IMG/VR virus record: IMGVR_UViG_3300030390_002309
Span: 1 to 64,000 of that record
Strand: one strand, 5' to 3'
Source: a virus
DNA: 64,000 nt
Positions 1-10,870 of the stretch are shown here, one piece after another. Positions within the stretch are counted from its first letter, which is position 1. The number at the start of each line of letters is the position of its first letter. Under the pieces are notes generated by a model, which worked only from the letters and a program-made list of their open reading frames with translations, searched no databases and had not been told where the DNA came from. The translations under genes were made by a program, and so were the position numbers.

Positions 1-78
1 TCCACTCAATGCTACAGGAGTAACTCCTACCTTTCCAAATCTATATTCTTCGCCGTTAGTTAAATTAATTATTGCCAT
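1..78 (-). CDS. N-terminal fragment of an unidentified protein (cut by window edge)
   Basis: The first 26 codons of a minus-strand gene run off the left edge, beginning MAIINLTNGEEYRFG. The start at 78 is preceded by AAGGA in an AT-rich leader, a good ribosome binding site. The gene follows the giant fibre gene in the same direction and is probably another small virion or fibre-associated protein. The fragment is too short to assign a family. Confidence 0.6.
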   Translation of the reverse strand, partial: MAIINLTNGEEYRFGKVGVTPVALSG

Positions 79-121
79 AAATTCCTTTTTTAAATTATTT
101 GTTGTTTAATCTTTATTAATA

Positions 122-3100
122 TTAATCACCAGCTGATAAATCAAGTGATCCTATTGTTCCGGAAATCTCTCCATCATCGAATTGTACATTGGCTACATTT
201 ATAAGAATCGATACTCCAATTCTAAACCCGGCTAGCTGTGCTGGTAATACAATATCTTGTATAGGTTTCTCTGTTCCATTGGCAAGTTGGGGTGCTACAT
301 TAAGTTTCATGTTCATTGTAACTTCTCCACCACCCGATCCATCAAATAATAGATTGACGCCATCTGTTCCGTTATCAGAAAAATATTCGGTTTTATTAGT
401 AGCAGTTACTGTAACAAGCTTCTCTCTGAAATTTGTTGCTGTTACAAACCCATCTGAATCAACAACAAATCCTGCATTTGATCCCGTACCTCCCATTTGG
501 ATTGTTCCATCTGATAAATTAATTCTAGATCCTACAGTATCTGTTACATTAGCAGATTGGATCATTCCGGTTGTTATTGCAGCTCCATTTATTGTAGTAC
601 TTCCACCGGTGGATACATTTGATAACAATGATTGAATTGTTGGCTCACTACCATCCATTTTGAAAAGACCAGGTCTTGCAAATTCTTGATATACGGTTGA
701 ACCATTTCCATTGGTATTATAAAAATGATATGCTCTTATATCTGCCTGAGCTGCGCCTGTATGCCACATAAAACTATCACCATTTGCGCCATCGTAAGAG
801 CCGGTTAAGCCTGTTGTTAGATCATAAACAGCACCCTTTCTAGTTAAATCAACTGGTGACCCGGATGGGTATACATATCCAATATGCAAGAACCATCTGT
901 CCAACGAATCAGCAACGGTCTCTCCATGCGGAGCTAAATCACCATGGAAGAAATAAGGATTGGTATTTACGGCCGGATAACTTGTACTAGTATTAGTTAT
1001 AATATAACCATTAGTTCCAGATGCATCATACCCATGAGTACCAAAATATGCTTTTCCGTGAGCAGCATTTGTTTTTCTCTTTATATACACAGTAAACATA
1101 TATGCAGAGGTTGGATCAATTGGGATCTTATTACTATCGAACCCACCATCATTATTAAAATCTTCATCTGGATAAGCAACAATAGCTAACTCTTGACCGC
1201 CCATAGGACCGACAACATATTCAATAGCATTATCGGTCTTATCACCAAAAGTAGCATTTGGTAGTAGTGAATCATTAACATCTCCATATGACCGCGGATG
1301 GAATGTTAGAGGGCCATGTTGATATATGCTAGATCCTGGTACTACGGAACCGTTTTCTATTTCTACTGTTCCTTTAAAGGTTGAACTACCATCTATCATT
1401 ATGCCAGATGCAGTAACACCTCCTTGTATTTTAGCATCACCATTGATCATTATACCGGATGCAGTAACATTACCTTGCATATTAAGATCACCATCTCTTT
1501 CCAAATGGAATGTACTAGATTTAATTTCTATATTTCCACCTGACCCGGATACGTATTGATCTGTTCTACCTAAATAAAATTGATCAACTTCTATATTAAC
1601 TGCTGATCCAGATATTAATAATGATCGATCAGAATTATTCCATGCAAAATATCCAAAGTCTCCACTAGCAGATATTCCGCTATCATTTCCTCCTAGATAA
1701 AAATTACCGCCGGCATCTAAGTATGATGTAAAATCACTCAATAGTGCATTTGTTCCATCTCCTGCAGCTATTGGTTTATGATATCCAAATACTTGAGATG
1801 TTTGTAATAATCCTGCAGCTATGCCACCGGTCGTGTTAACTGAATCCAATGAACCTGTCAAGAAATCAAATGTCGGTCCTGTTGGCCCTGTTGCGCCTGG
1901 ATCACCAGGTGCGCCATCACTACCAGTTGCACCAGCTCTTGATTTGGCTAATGACATTGTTTTAGCAGCAACAATTGATCCAGTTGCTAAAGTTCCGGCT
2001 GCATCTTTTACTTCTTTAACTTCTACATAATCAACCAGAACAATTCCAGGCTCGTTAACATAGTTAACTATAACCAATGGCGATATATATGTCGCATCAT
2101 CATGAACAGTACCAGGATCGTCTATATCTCTATGATATCCTCCATTACCACTAGAAGCATGTCCTGAGAAATAACCTTTTGTTGTAAACCATTCTGAGCC
2201 TGTAGGCTTATAATTAGATGCACCAAAATAATGTTGACTACTAAAATTATTTGCACCGGTGGCGTTTTCCTTTACACTAGTACTGCTCCATCCACTAACA
2301 CCAACATATATACTTCCAGTACCTTCTAATTGTTTTATTCTTGCTTCTACAGAATATACTTTAGTGTGATCATATGCTACTATATCTTTACCAACAAGCC
2401 AAGTATAATCTCTTTGTGCACCACCATCCCCTATTTGCATAAAATTATTATACAACTCTCCTTGGCCGGTACCAAATGTTATTGGACCATGAGTAACATT
2501 CTTATACCATTCGTTGGTCGTACCATTAATTGTAGCGTTTGCACTAGTAGATAAATTAGCAGCTGACCAAGTTTCTCCAGTATCAGATCCATATCCAGTA
2601 TGTTTAATTCCTCCACTAACTGCAGTTATAACAACCGATCCGCTATCATGGGCCATAGCTGTTACATTTAAACTTGATGAATTATTATTTCTAAAATGAG
2701 TATCAACTGATACACCATCTGATCCTACTCCATGAACCCCATACTTGTTAAGTTTATCTGTAACTCCTTCAAATATTAAAACATCTGTCGACCCACCATT
2801 AAAATCTATTCCTGTACCTTCTGAATCGGATACAAATGTATGTGACTCATTGCTCAATATAAATGTAAATCCTCCTGCACCGTCGCTACCATCTGTTCCA
2901 TCTGAACCGCCTGTTCCGCCTTCAATCTTGAATAAGGTGGATACATCTGTTAAATGTGTTGTTTGTTGGGCAGAACCTGTTGTTACAGATATGGTTACTG
3001 GAAATGCTGATTTGTCGTTTCCTAATCCTCCATTGCCAGGGTCGGGTTCATCATACGTAAAACTACCACTACCTATTCCGGAAAATAATGCTTGACTAAT

Positions 3101-6100
3101 TGATCCGGAGACTCCGGCGGTGTTGTATGAAAATCCTGTTACTGTCGCACCTGTTGCAGTAGTTATTGTTATATCCGAACCTGTTATTACGGTTGCTAAA
3201 TTTTGTTGACTTACACTAAATGTAATACTATTTGGATCTGCTGTATTATCAGATGAGCTTGCAAATGACATTACATTTGAATCTAATGATACTGCTAATA
3301 ACCTTCCTGGCTCTCCCGGGGCTCCATCATTACCAGGTTGTATAGTAGTACCATCTGATAACTGTAATTGTCCTTTTACTATTAGGTTTGTCCCATCCCA
3401 TGATAGCTTATCACCTAAACTAAATTTTCCTGATGCACTAGCAAAGAATCCTGTATCAGCATCATCATAAACTCCTTCTCCTGTAAACAATTTGTTGTCT
3501 AACATGTTTATGCCACCAATAGAACCTGTATTAGCAACTATTCCACCTTCTAAAAATACATTTTGTGAATATAATCCAAAGCCTGCAGATTCGGGAGCTG
3601 TTCCGTGTAATCTGGCTTGACTAAGGCCTGATAAATCTCCAAGTCTAGCTTTTAAATCTATATCATATATTGCCGATCCCGTTCTTTCTACGATGTCTAT
3701 ATATGGTGTAGTTGGGTCATTTGGGTTGGCATTTAATCTAATATATCCTGTGCCTATCTTCCCTGTCGATACTATTACTTGTGATCCTGAATATGATTGT
3801 GCATTAGATGCAATGTCGCCTAATGATCCTGTATCTCCGTTTGTTGATGATCCGCTGTATCCTCTTTCAACAAATATAAATCCAGCAAAATTAGTATCAC
3901 TATCAGCTTCAAATCTAGATGCAGAATTTACTCTTATATACTCGGTAGCAAACCCTGTGTTATCTACTTTCTTAGCAGTTAAAATTTCTCCTTGGGTAAA
4001 TCCGGATACATTTTCTAATGACATTGTTGTTGTTGTAGACGAATGTACACCATTTGGTGCTACTGCAGACCCTGTTAATACAGATGAATTAGCTACATAT
4101 AATTGCCCACCTACAGCATTAACTGCTTCTTTTTCAAATACAGCCGTTGACAATGTTCCCCTAATTCTTGCATTTTCGACTTCTAAAAATCCTCCATCAT
4201 TAGCAGTTAATCTAAACCCAGATCCAGCAACGTTCGAAGCAAAATTTGCAGATTCAATTGTTCCGGTTTTTCTAATGATCATCGACCCACCTATTAAAGA
4301 AGTTTCGGATAATGTCCATCCTGCTATTTCATTACCATTTTCACCTAACTTAAATATTTGATTACCGGATGAATCTAAACCTTCGATACCATATTTATTA
4401 GAACCTAAATTACCTATTTTAAGTACATTAGTATCTGCTAATGATCCGGTTCTAATTGTTATGTTTCTATTTGTCGAGTGAAATTGTATCCCACCTGTTG
4501 TATCAACTTTTTTAATGGTATTACTTGTAAGCTGCCATCCACCAATATCTCCTCCTAAAAACTGTACTTGACTACCTGTTATTTGACCAGATGATTTTAG
4601 ACGTAAATTTTCATCTGATGATTTAATTTCTGAATCAATTATTTCAAATGAGGCAATACTAGCTGATGCAAATTTTGCAAAACCATCTGAATTAATAGAT
4701 GAACTAGCATTTGTTACGGTTGATGGCACACCTCCTATTGTAGCAGGTGTTCTAATATTATCAACTGTGATATTACCTTGTACTGTTAATGTATCGTCAT
4801 CAAACTCTAAATAATTTCCTCCAACCTTTGAACCTAATAATACTGCACTACCTGTTATAGTTCCTCCGGCACTGACTTTGAAATTTGATGAACTTATAAA
4901 TGATACAGGGTCATTATTATTTTGTGATGATGATATTGAAAATACATCTGTTGATAATGATGAACTTTGAATTTCAAATCCTCCTATAGATCCTCCGGCA
5001 TCTGCTGTAATAGTTCCTTGTAATACTACATCTCCATCTCTATCTAAATGAAAATTACTAGATGTTATTTCTATATTACCATTTGATCCAGATATGAAAT
5101 TTCCTGCTTCTAAACTTCCTAGGAAGAAATTTGGTGTCTTTATTGATAATCCTGGATCATTTCCTGTTGAGAATCTTAAAAATGATTCTGAATTTTCTAC
5201 TATTTCTAAACCTGTACCTGTATACCCATCTGGTGCACCTGGCAGAACAGATCCGGTATATATCATAAACCCTCCGGCATTCTCAGGCTTAGATGCTGAT
5301 ATAAATCCTTCGTATCCTATCGACCTAATGAACCCGGAGTTTACACCGGCCAATTCTATACCTGACCCTACTGAATTACCAATATAAATAGAACCGGTAA
5401 ATAAATTATTTTCTCCGCCAACAACTACATTTTCTCCTGTAAATGTTACTGGATATATTAATGCCTCTGTCTCAGCTTGTTGATTGAGATAATCAAAGAA
5501 TATTATTTTAAATGTAAGTGGCGTTTTAAGAAATGCTGTTGGTATTCTAGTATTTATTTTGGTAAAATTAGGAGTAAACTTAGATTCGTTAAACGTCTTT
5601 ACACTTATATTACCAATATTAAATCTACCATTTCGTTGTACAAAATAAAACTCTGCATTTTGATCTATTAAACTTTCAAATCTAAATATTGCTGGAACTA
5701 TACTTCCGGAGTCATTAACTTGTACCGAACCTATTCGTGTTCCAAATACACCCTCGGATTCAAATATTCCTAATAACGAATCTTCATATCCAGGTATTGA
5801 TGGAGAAATTTGTGTTGCAAATGGCTGTTTAATATAAGCATTAACAGTCATTTCATCATTTCTAAAAGAGCCTTTACTTCCAGAAACATATATATCTAAT
5901 TGAGGGTATGTCGATACATTTGGATCTGTTGATGTATATGAATTATCACCGAATAAATTAACAGTCATTAAATACTGAGTATTCTTTGTTAATGGTGTTT
6001 CATATTCATCTTTAAGTCGTATATAAGAAAAATCATTAGGTCCGTAATTGCTATCTGGTGTAAGTCGTATTCCACTCAATAGATCATCAGGTTCAAATGT

Positions 6101-7663
6101 TTCTGTAATTCCTATTGTTGGTTGTATAATTCCTCCAGATCCGGTAAAGTATGTTTGATAATCTTCAAGACTTGAAAAGAATCCCATTCTATTATAATTT
6201 GCACCATCTGAAGCATTTGCTTCATATTCAAACGGATCTTCTAATATTTCTATTTGTTCTAAAATTGTTTCTCCTGCGTCAACAAAATCTCCAAATTGTC
6301 CGCCGGCTTTATAAAATGTTTTTAATTTATAAACATCTCCAGTTGATGGTTCAATATTTGCTAATTTAATTTCTGCAAATGATTGAGATTGTTCTGTCAT
6401 CTGCAATACATATGGTAATGTAAAACTACATGTATAATTTGCAGTTGGTTCAACTCTATCAACTGTTTGGCTAGCCTTTCCTTGGGCGTTTAGTGTTACT
6501 TGCCACTTCCCACCAGTATTAGAATCACTAAGATTTTTAAATCCTGGAGGCTGGTCTAATAATACTACCTGTGCTTTTGTTGTATTTAATACATTGTCAA
6601 TTACAAAATTATATGATCCGGATAATGAATGTATTCCACTGACTGCTAGACTTGACGGAATCCCATCATTCTCTTGAGATAATGGTCTTAATACTCCAGG
6701 GGATACTAAATGAGCTCCCAAATCAACATCTATTTGAGGATTAACTATTGTTATAACATCACCAGGCCCCATATCACCTGTAAAGAATGGTGTAGATGTT
6801 TCAAATATTGATTCATCTAAAGCTGTTATTAGTTGTGTCGTAGTAGCTACAATAGGTCCAAGTTCAGCTGATATCTCTGTTGCTGAATCTTTTCCGCCTG
6901 CCGCTGCTAATGCAAAAGATGCTGGATTAGCTTGTATCTGTGTTCCTAAGTAACTAGGTGGAGATTTAGATGTTCCGGATCCTTGAAATGATACTGGTAA
7001 ACTAGGAAAGCTTAATGTTGGTATTATTGTTTGTGTTGTCGAAACACTACCAGGCTTAGGTCTTATAGTACATGTACCAATACCAAAACTTTGTGTTGCA
7101 ACATTAGTTAAATTAACTGGCTGTAAATATGGTTGAACAACTTCTTGTAAAGTTAGTTGGGGCTTTTGAGTAAATATTATTTCTGTCGAGTTTAGCCTTT
7201 CTGGTGCTACAGTAACTGACCGAGACCATATGACATTTGGAAAATTAAAATAATCTCGAGATTTGTAATCTTTACTTGATCTTAATTGTCTGCCATTTTG
7301 GTCTATTCGAGCCCGGCCGGCAACATAAACAGTTGCTGTACCATATGGGGCATCTGGATATACATATATTGCAATAACTCTTGTACCATCTGCTTCAAGA
7401 TAATTAATTGGTTCATAGTATAATGGATTGCCATTTGAATCTAATACTTCAATATGAATTTTTGAATCTTTAACTAATGTATTAGCATTTGCCCTAATCT
7501 TAAATAAATTCTTCCCACCGGTTAATTGAGTCGGAAAAAATGAGATATTAAAGTATTTGTCAGAATTAACTGTTGTGTCAATATTTGATATACCTAAGTC
7601 TTTTAGACCTACATAATCAGCTCTTTTTCTTAAACGACCTAGATTCCATGTTCCTGCCGGCAT
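122..7663 (-). CDS. Giant tail-fibre/host-recognition-type structural protein (2513 aa)
   Basis: This very long, Ser/Thr/Gly/Asn-rich protein has the look of a phage fibre or baseplate-attached adhesin. Three short collagen-like Gly-X-Y stretches occur, near residues 1440-1455 (GNDGAPGEPG), 1581-1598 (GSDGTDGSDGAGG) and 1910-1931 (GSDGAPGDPGATGPTGP). Between them are repeated modules of the type IGGFEI, IGGWQL, IAGWTL and IGGINM. A block GNIEI-S-FHL-RDGD occurs twice, near residues 860 and 2040, and a TASGIMI-G unit is tandemly duplicated soon after the second copy. Such repeats are typical of trimeric fibre shafts assembled from exchangeable modules. The start has AAAGGG upstream and lies behind a class B box. 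It probably mediates host binding at the cell surface. A fibre versus a large baseplate spike cannot be decided from sequence alone. The many plus-strand ORFs inside it are shadows. Confidence 0.75.
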   Translation of the reverse strand: MPAGTWNLGRLRKRADYVGLKDLGISNIDTTVNSDKYFNISFFPTQLTGGKNLFKIRANANTLVKDSKIHIEVLDSNGNPLYYEPINYLEADGTRVIAIYVYPDAPYGTATVYVAGRARIDQNGRQLRSSKDYKSRDYFNFPNVIWSRSVTVAPERLNSTEIIFTQKPQLTLQEVVQPYLQPVNLTNVATQSFGIGTCTIRPKPGSVSTTQTIIPTLSFPSLPVSFQGSGTSKSPPSYLGTQIQANPASFALAAAGGKDSATEISAELGPIVATTTQLITALDESIFETSTPFFTGDMGPGDVITIVNPQIDVDLGAHLVSPGVLRPLSQENDGIPSSLAVSGIHSLSGSYNFVIDNVLNTTKAQVVLLDQPPGFKNLSDSNTGGKWQVTLNAQGKASQTVDRVEPTANYTCSFTLPYVLQMTEQSQSFAEIKLANIEPSTGDVYKLKTFYKAGGQFGDFVDAGETILEQIEILEDPFEYEANASDGANYNRMGFFSSLEDYQTYFTGSGGIIQPTIGITETFEPDDLLSGIRLTPDSNYGPNDFSYIRLKDEYETPLTKNTQYLMTVNLFGDNSYTSTDPNVSTYPQLDIYVSGSKGSFRNDEMTVNAYIKQPFATQISPSIPGYEDSLLGIFESEGVFGTRIGSVQVNDSGSIVPAIFRFESLIDQNAEFYFVQRNGRFNIGNISVKTFNESKFTPNFTKINTRIPTAFLKTPLTFKIIFFDYLNQQAETEALIYPVTFTGENVVVGGENNLFTGSIYIGNSVGSGIELAGVNSGFIRSIGYEGFISASKPENAGGFMIYTGSVLPGAPDGYTGTGLEIVENSESFLRFSTGNDPGLSIKTPNFFLGSLEAGNFISGSNGNIEITSSNFHLDRDGDVVLQGTITADAGGSIGGFEIQSSSLSTDVFSISSSQNNNDPVSFISSSNFKVSAGGTITGSAVLLGSKVGGNYLEFDDDTLTVQGNITVDNIRTPATIGGVPSTVTNASSSINSDGFAKFASASIASFEIIDSEIKSSDENLRLKSSGQITGSQVQFLGGDIGGWQLTSNTIKKVDTTGGIQFHSTNRNITIRTGSLADTNVLKIGNLGSNKYGIEGLDSSGNQIFKLGENGNEIAGWTLSETSLIGGSMIIRKTGTIESANFASNVAGSGFRLTANDGGFLEVENARIRGTLSTAVFEKEAVNAVGGQLYVANSSVLTGSAVAPNGVHSSTTTTMSLENVSGFTQGEILTAKKVDNTGFATEYIRVNSASRFEADSDTNFAGFIFVERGYSGSSTNGDTGSLGDIASNAQSYSGSQVIVSTGKIGTGYIRLNANPNDPTTPYIDIVERTGSAIYDIDLKARLGDLSGLSQARLHGTAPESAGFGLYSQNVFLEGGIVANTGSIGGINMLDNKLFTGEGVYDDADTGFFASASGKFSLGDKLSWDGTNLIVKGQLQLSDGTTIQPGNDGAPGEPGRLLAVSLDSNVMSFASSSDNTADPNSITFSVSQQNLATVITGSDITITTATGATVTGFSYNTAGVSGSISQALFSGIGSGSFTYDEPDPGNGGLGNDKSAFPVTISVTTGSAQQTTHLTDVSTLFKIEGGTGGSDGTDGSDGAGGFTFILSNESHTFVSDSEGTGIDFNGGSTDVLIFEGVTDKLNKYGVHGVGSDGVSVDTHFRNNNSSSLNVTAMAHDSGSVVITAVSGGIKHTGYGSDTGETWSAANLSTSANATINGTTNEWYKNVTHGPITFGTGQGELYNNFMQIGDGGAQRDYTWLVGKDIVAYDHTKVYSVEARIKQLEGTGSIYVGVSGWSSTSVKENATGANNFSSQHYFGASNYKPTGSEWFTTKGYFSGHASSGNGGYHRDIDDPGTVHDDATYISPLVIVNYVNEPGIVLVDYVEVKEVKDAAGTLATGSIVAAKTMSLAKSRAGATGSDGAPGDPGATGPTGPTFDFLTGSLDSVNTTGGIAAGLLQTSQVFGYHKPIAAGDGTNALLSDFTSYLDAGGNFYLGGNDSGISASGDFGYFAWNNSDRSLLISGSAVNIEVDQFYLGRTDQYVSGSGGNIEIKSSTFHLERDGDLNMQGNVTASGIMINGDAKIQGGVTASGIMIDGSSTFKGTVEIENGSVVPGSSIYQHGPLTFHPRSYGDVNDSLLPNATFGDKTDNAIEYVVGPMGGQELAIVAYPDEDFNNDGGFDSNKIPIDPTSAYMFTVYIKRKTNAAHGKAYFGTHGYDASGTNGYIITNTSTSYPAVNTNPYFFHGDLAPHGETVADSLDRWFLHIGYVYPSGSPVDLTRKGAVYDLTTGLTGSYDGANGDSFMWHTGAAQADIRAYHFYNTNGNGSTVYQEFARPGLFKMDGSEPTIQSLLSNVSTGGSTTINGAAITTGMIQSANVTDTVGSRINLSDGTIQMGGTGSNAGFVVDSDGFVTATNFREKLVTVTATNKTEYFSDNGTDGVNLLFDGSGGGEVTMNMKLNVAPQLANGTEKPIQDIVLPAQLAGFRIGVSILINVANVQFDDGEISGTIGSLDLSAGD

Positions 7664-7685
7664 ATAACTTACCCTTTATTTTATA

Positions 7686-7693
7686 ATAAATAT
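7686..7693 (-). promoter_or_regulatory. Class B box (ATATTTAT on gene strand), giant fibre gene
   Basis: The 8-bp box ATATTTAT lies 22 nt before the start codon of the giant fibre gene. It belongs to a family of about 16 identical boxes placed just upstream of minus-strand genes. A short hairpin (TAACCG/CGGTTA, including the stop of the preceding gene) lies immediately upstream. It is read here as a candidate late promoter element used with the gp55-like sigma factor. Confidence 0.5.
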
Positions 7694-7708
7694 CAGGCTA
7701 ACCGGTTT

Positions 7709-10700
7709 CTAACGGTTAAAATTAATTTCAGAGTATCCATTAACTTTTTTGATTTCAATCAATTTATCTACTATATCTCTCATAGCATCTATATGAGAAA
7801 TACACATTAAAAATCCAAATTGAGATTTTAAATAATCAAATAGTAAGAACATTGAATTTAAGTTATCAGAATCCAATACCCCAAATCCTTCATCAATTGC
7901 TAAGAAGTTTGGTCTTGGTAAATTTGATACATTAATTAAAGAAGTTCTAATAGCTAATGATGAAATAAACTTTTCCATTCCGCTAGTTAATTCTAATGGC
8001 CAATAATTATCATCATCGTATACAATATGTGCATTTATATTTTTGCCATCTGTATGTAATACAATTGTAAATTCAACAACTTGATTAAGTATGTTATTAA
8101 TTTCTGATTCTATTTGTGGTAATGCTTTTGTTATTAAGTGATATGGCACCCCATCTCTATTAACAGCTTTCTGATAATATTCATATCCAGAATATTGTTG
8201 TTCTAATTCTTTTAACCTGTCTATACCTCCCTGAGCATCGCTCTTTGTCTTTTCTGCCATTTTTAGTTTGCCAGATAATTGTAACAAATTAGAATCTAAT
8301 TGCCCTAATTCTGTGTTTACAGTTGTTATCTCATCTCGAACTTCGGTTATTTCAGAATTTTTATTAATATTATATACTAAATTATCTTTTTGTTTTTGAG
8401 ACTTACTTAACTCTTTTCTTTTATCCTTAAGGTTATTTTGAATCGATTCTATTTCCCATTTAGTACTTTGTAAACCATGTTCCATTGTTACTAATGATTT
8501 TTCGTACCCCGTTAATAATGTTTCTAATGCATTTACAGCATCTAATTTTTCTTTTGGTTTATCTTGATGTTTAATTTTAACAATATTATCTTCAAAATGT
8601 TTAATGTCAAATTCTATAGCTTGTTCTTCATCAATTAATTTAGGTAAAAGGTCTGCAACTTCTTTGGTTTCTTTTAACCATGGATTAGCCATACAAAAAC
8701 TACAATCTTCGTCCCATTCATGTTTATCTAATTTAGATACCATTTTTTGGGCATGTTGAATTTTTAGTTGTTTCATTTTTAGATCGTTATTTAATTTAAT
8801 AACATTATCTTTATAGTCTTTTAATTTAACAATTAAATTTTCTAATTGTGCCTTATCAATTTTATTTATCTTTTGATTTGTCTCTTTAATTAATTTATTT
8901 TGACTTTTAATTAATTCTTTTTGTTGATCTCTATTTAATCTTGCATTTCCTACATCATCATTTAATTTAGTAATTTTATATTTAATATCATCTGGATCAT
9001 CTAATGTTTCGTCAACCTTTTTTAGTTCTTTGGTCATATTAAAAATAATATCATTAAGATTTGTCTTCATTTCTTCATGTTCTACCTTATCTAATTTCAT
9101 TTGTTCATATGATCCAGTATATTGAGTAATTACGTCATTTGCTCCTGATAAGTCGGTCGAGAAATCTTTTCTTTTATACTCTCTAATTAATGCAGCAGTT
9201 TCTCTAATATCTTCATGCCCGATACTATATAACTGTTCAAATATATCAATATCTAAAAATTGTGATAATAACTCTTTTCTTTCTCTCTGACTTTTGTCGA
9301 TAAACCCAGTATTGTTATTTTGTAATGATAATGCAGTTAATACAAAATCATCATACGTGCCTAAATATTGCTGTATTATTTTATTTGTAGAATCTCGTTG
9401 GTCGCCATTTAAGTTTTCTTCGTTACCAGAAGAATCAATTCTCCAAAAATTAACATTTACTTTAACATGTCCATTTCCGTGCTTTTTAGCCTTACGTTCA
9501 ATAAAGTAAGTATACTTGCCTAACTCAAATTCGAACTTACATTGGAAGTTAGATTTTTTATTATTCAATACATGTTTAGCTTTTTTAGTTCGACTACATT
9601 TATCAAAACACGCGAATGACAATGCATCTAACAACGTTGATTTACCAGATGCATTAGGAGCAAATAATCCATATAACCCATGCATATTTGTAAAATCAAT
9701 AACATTATTTGGTCCATAACTAAACATATTTGAAAATTCAAATTTCTTAGGCAACCATGTAATATTTCTAGTTAATGTACTTGTAGGCAATTTACTGTGT
9801 ACTGTCCTATTAATATGTCTTATCGTATCTAACAATGTATCATCTAATGCATATTCATCTGATAAATATTCTGTGATAACTTTGTTTTGCCATTCTACAT
9901 CTCGTATGTTTCCAAAATTAATTTTCTTTTTTGAATCGGTTGTATTTAATGCATTTATTTTTTGTATTGATATATCTTGTACTTTATATTCAGATTTTAT
10001 TTTTGCTACAATCTCTTTTAATGTAGCTGAATCTGTATCTTTTACTTTTAATCTCAACCTAGGTCGTATTGGAATTTTATCACTTGGGTTTGTAATCTTA
10101 CCATTATCAATTTGATAAGTGTAATATCCATAATCATTTGGTATGTCAATAAATTCACATTTCTTAGTATCTAGATCCCATACCATAATTCCATGTCCTA
10201 AGGCCTCCCCATGATTTTGTTGTATCAATGAGCCAGCATATGCAATTGTTTTATCATCATTTAAAAATTGTGGTTTATGTATATCACCTAACAATACTAA
10301 ATCATGTCCTTCAAATATTTTTGTGGTAACGTGTGTATTGCTAAGTACGAATCCCGCATCTGTAGAAGCATTATGTACCGACCCATGATGTAATGCTATC
10401 TTATAATCTCCCTCAAAACTATCAGCTCTTACATAATCAATTGGTTTATCGAACACCGATAATACGTTAAAGTGTATTCCTGATATATAATATATACCAT
10501 TGTCTTTAAGATAGTGTAGGCTTGGATGATTTAAGGCTTTAACGATCGGACTTAGGGCGTCCAGTCTATAACTATTATTTAAGTTACAGTCATGATTACC
10601 AGTTATTATTAATGTAGGTGCTAAATCTGCTAATTTTTTAAAGAATTCAGATACAACTGCTATTAATTCTGGTGACATATCTGTCTTTGCATGTACGATA

Positions 10701-10870
10701 TCACCGGCTACATATATTACAGAATTATCTGTTTTTGTCTTTTTTATATAAGAATATAATCTTTTAAATACTAATCGATATTCTTTATGTCGTTTAACAT
10801 TTCTAACATGTACATCTGCTATATGATAGATTTTATCTATCTTTTCAATTCCAATATCTATAGTGCGCAT
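7709..10870 (-). CDS. Fused Mre11-Rad50 (gp47-gp46 / SbcD-SbcC-like) recombination nuclease
   Basis: One 1053-residue chain joins both subunits of the Mre11-Rad50 complex. The N-terminal ~350 residues carry the calcineurin-like phosphoesterase motifs: HIADVHVRN, AGDIVHAK, TGNHDCN, LHHGSVHN and LLGDIHKPQ. The remainder is an SMC-type ABC ATPase. Its Walker A is APNASGKST near residue 407, followed by long coiled coils. A zinc-hook CxxC (CSFC) lies near residue 723, a signature-like LTSGMEK near 961 and a Walker B FLAIDEG near 993. In T4 the same functions are two genes, 47 and 46, which process DNA ends for recombination-dependent replication and host DNA breakdown. The start overlaps the primase gene by 13 nt, so the two are co-translated. 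The join shows no frameshift, so the fusion looks genuine. Confidence 0.93.
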   Translation of the reverse strand: MRTIDIGIEKIDKIYHIADVHVRNVKRHKEYRLVFKRLYSYIKKTKTDNSVIYVAGDIVHAKTDMSPELIAVVSEFFKKLADLAPTLIITGNHDCNLNNSYRLDALSPIVKALNHPSLHYLKDNGIYYISGIHFNVLSVFDKPIDYVRADSFEGDYKIALHHGSVHNASTDAGFVLSNTHVTTKIFEGHDLVLLGDIHKPQFLNDDKTIAYAGSLIQQNHGEALGHGIMVWDLDTKKCEFIDIPNDYGYYTYQIDNGKITNPSDKIPIRPRLRLKVKDTDSATLKEIVAKIKSEYKVQDISIQKINALNTTDSKKKINFGNIRDVEWQNKVITEYLSDEYALDDTLLDTIRHINRTVHSKLPTSTLTRNITWLPKKFEFSNMFSYGPNNVIDFTNMHGLYGLFAPNASGKSTLLDALSFACFDKCSRTKKAKHVLNNKKSNFQCKFEFELGKYTYFIERKAKKHGNGHVKVNVNFWRIDSSGNEENLNGDQRDSTNKIIQQYLGTYDDFVLTALSLQNNNTGFIDKSQRERKELLSQFLDIDIFEQLYSIGHEDIRETAALIREYKRKDFSTDLSGANDVITQYTGSYEQMKLDKVEHEEMKTNLNDIIFNMTKELKKVDETLDDPDDIKYKITKLNDDVGNARLNRDQQKELIKSQNKLIKETNQKINKIDKAQLENLIVKLKDYKDNVIKLNNDLKMKQLKIQHAQKMVSKLDKHEWDEDCSFCMANPWLKETKEVADLLPKLIDEEQAIEFDIKHFEDNIVKIKHQDKPKEKLDAVNALETLLTGYEKSLVTMEHGLQSTKWEIESIQNNLKDKRKELSKSQKQKDNLVYNINKNSEITEVRDEITTVNTELGQLDSNLLQLSGKLKMAEKTKSDAQGGIDRLKELEQQYSGYEYYQKAVNRDGVPYHLITKALPQIESEINNILNQVVEFTIVLHTDGKNINAHIVYDDDNYWPLELTSGMEKFISSLAIRTSLINVSNLPRPNFLAIDEGFGVLDSDNLNSMFLLFDYLKSQFGFLMCISHIDAMRDIVDKLIEIKKVNGYSEINFNR

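Noticed and set aside
189-6400. Numerous plus-strand ORFs of 60-222 codons inside the giant fibre gene
   Set aside because: They lie antisense to a continuous 2513-codon frame with recognisable repeats, have no ribosome binding sites or promoters, and show low-complexity composition typical of shadows.
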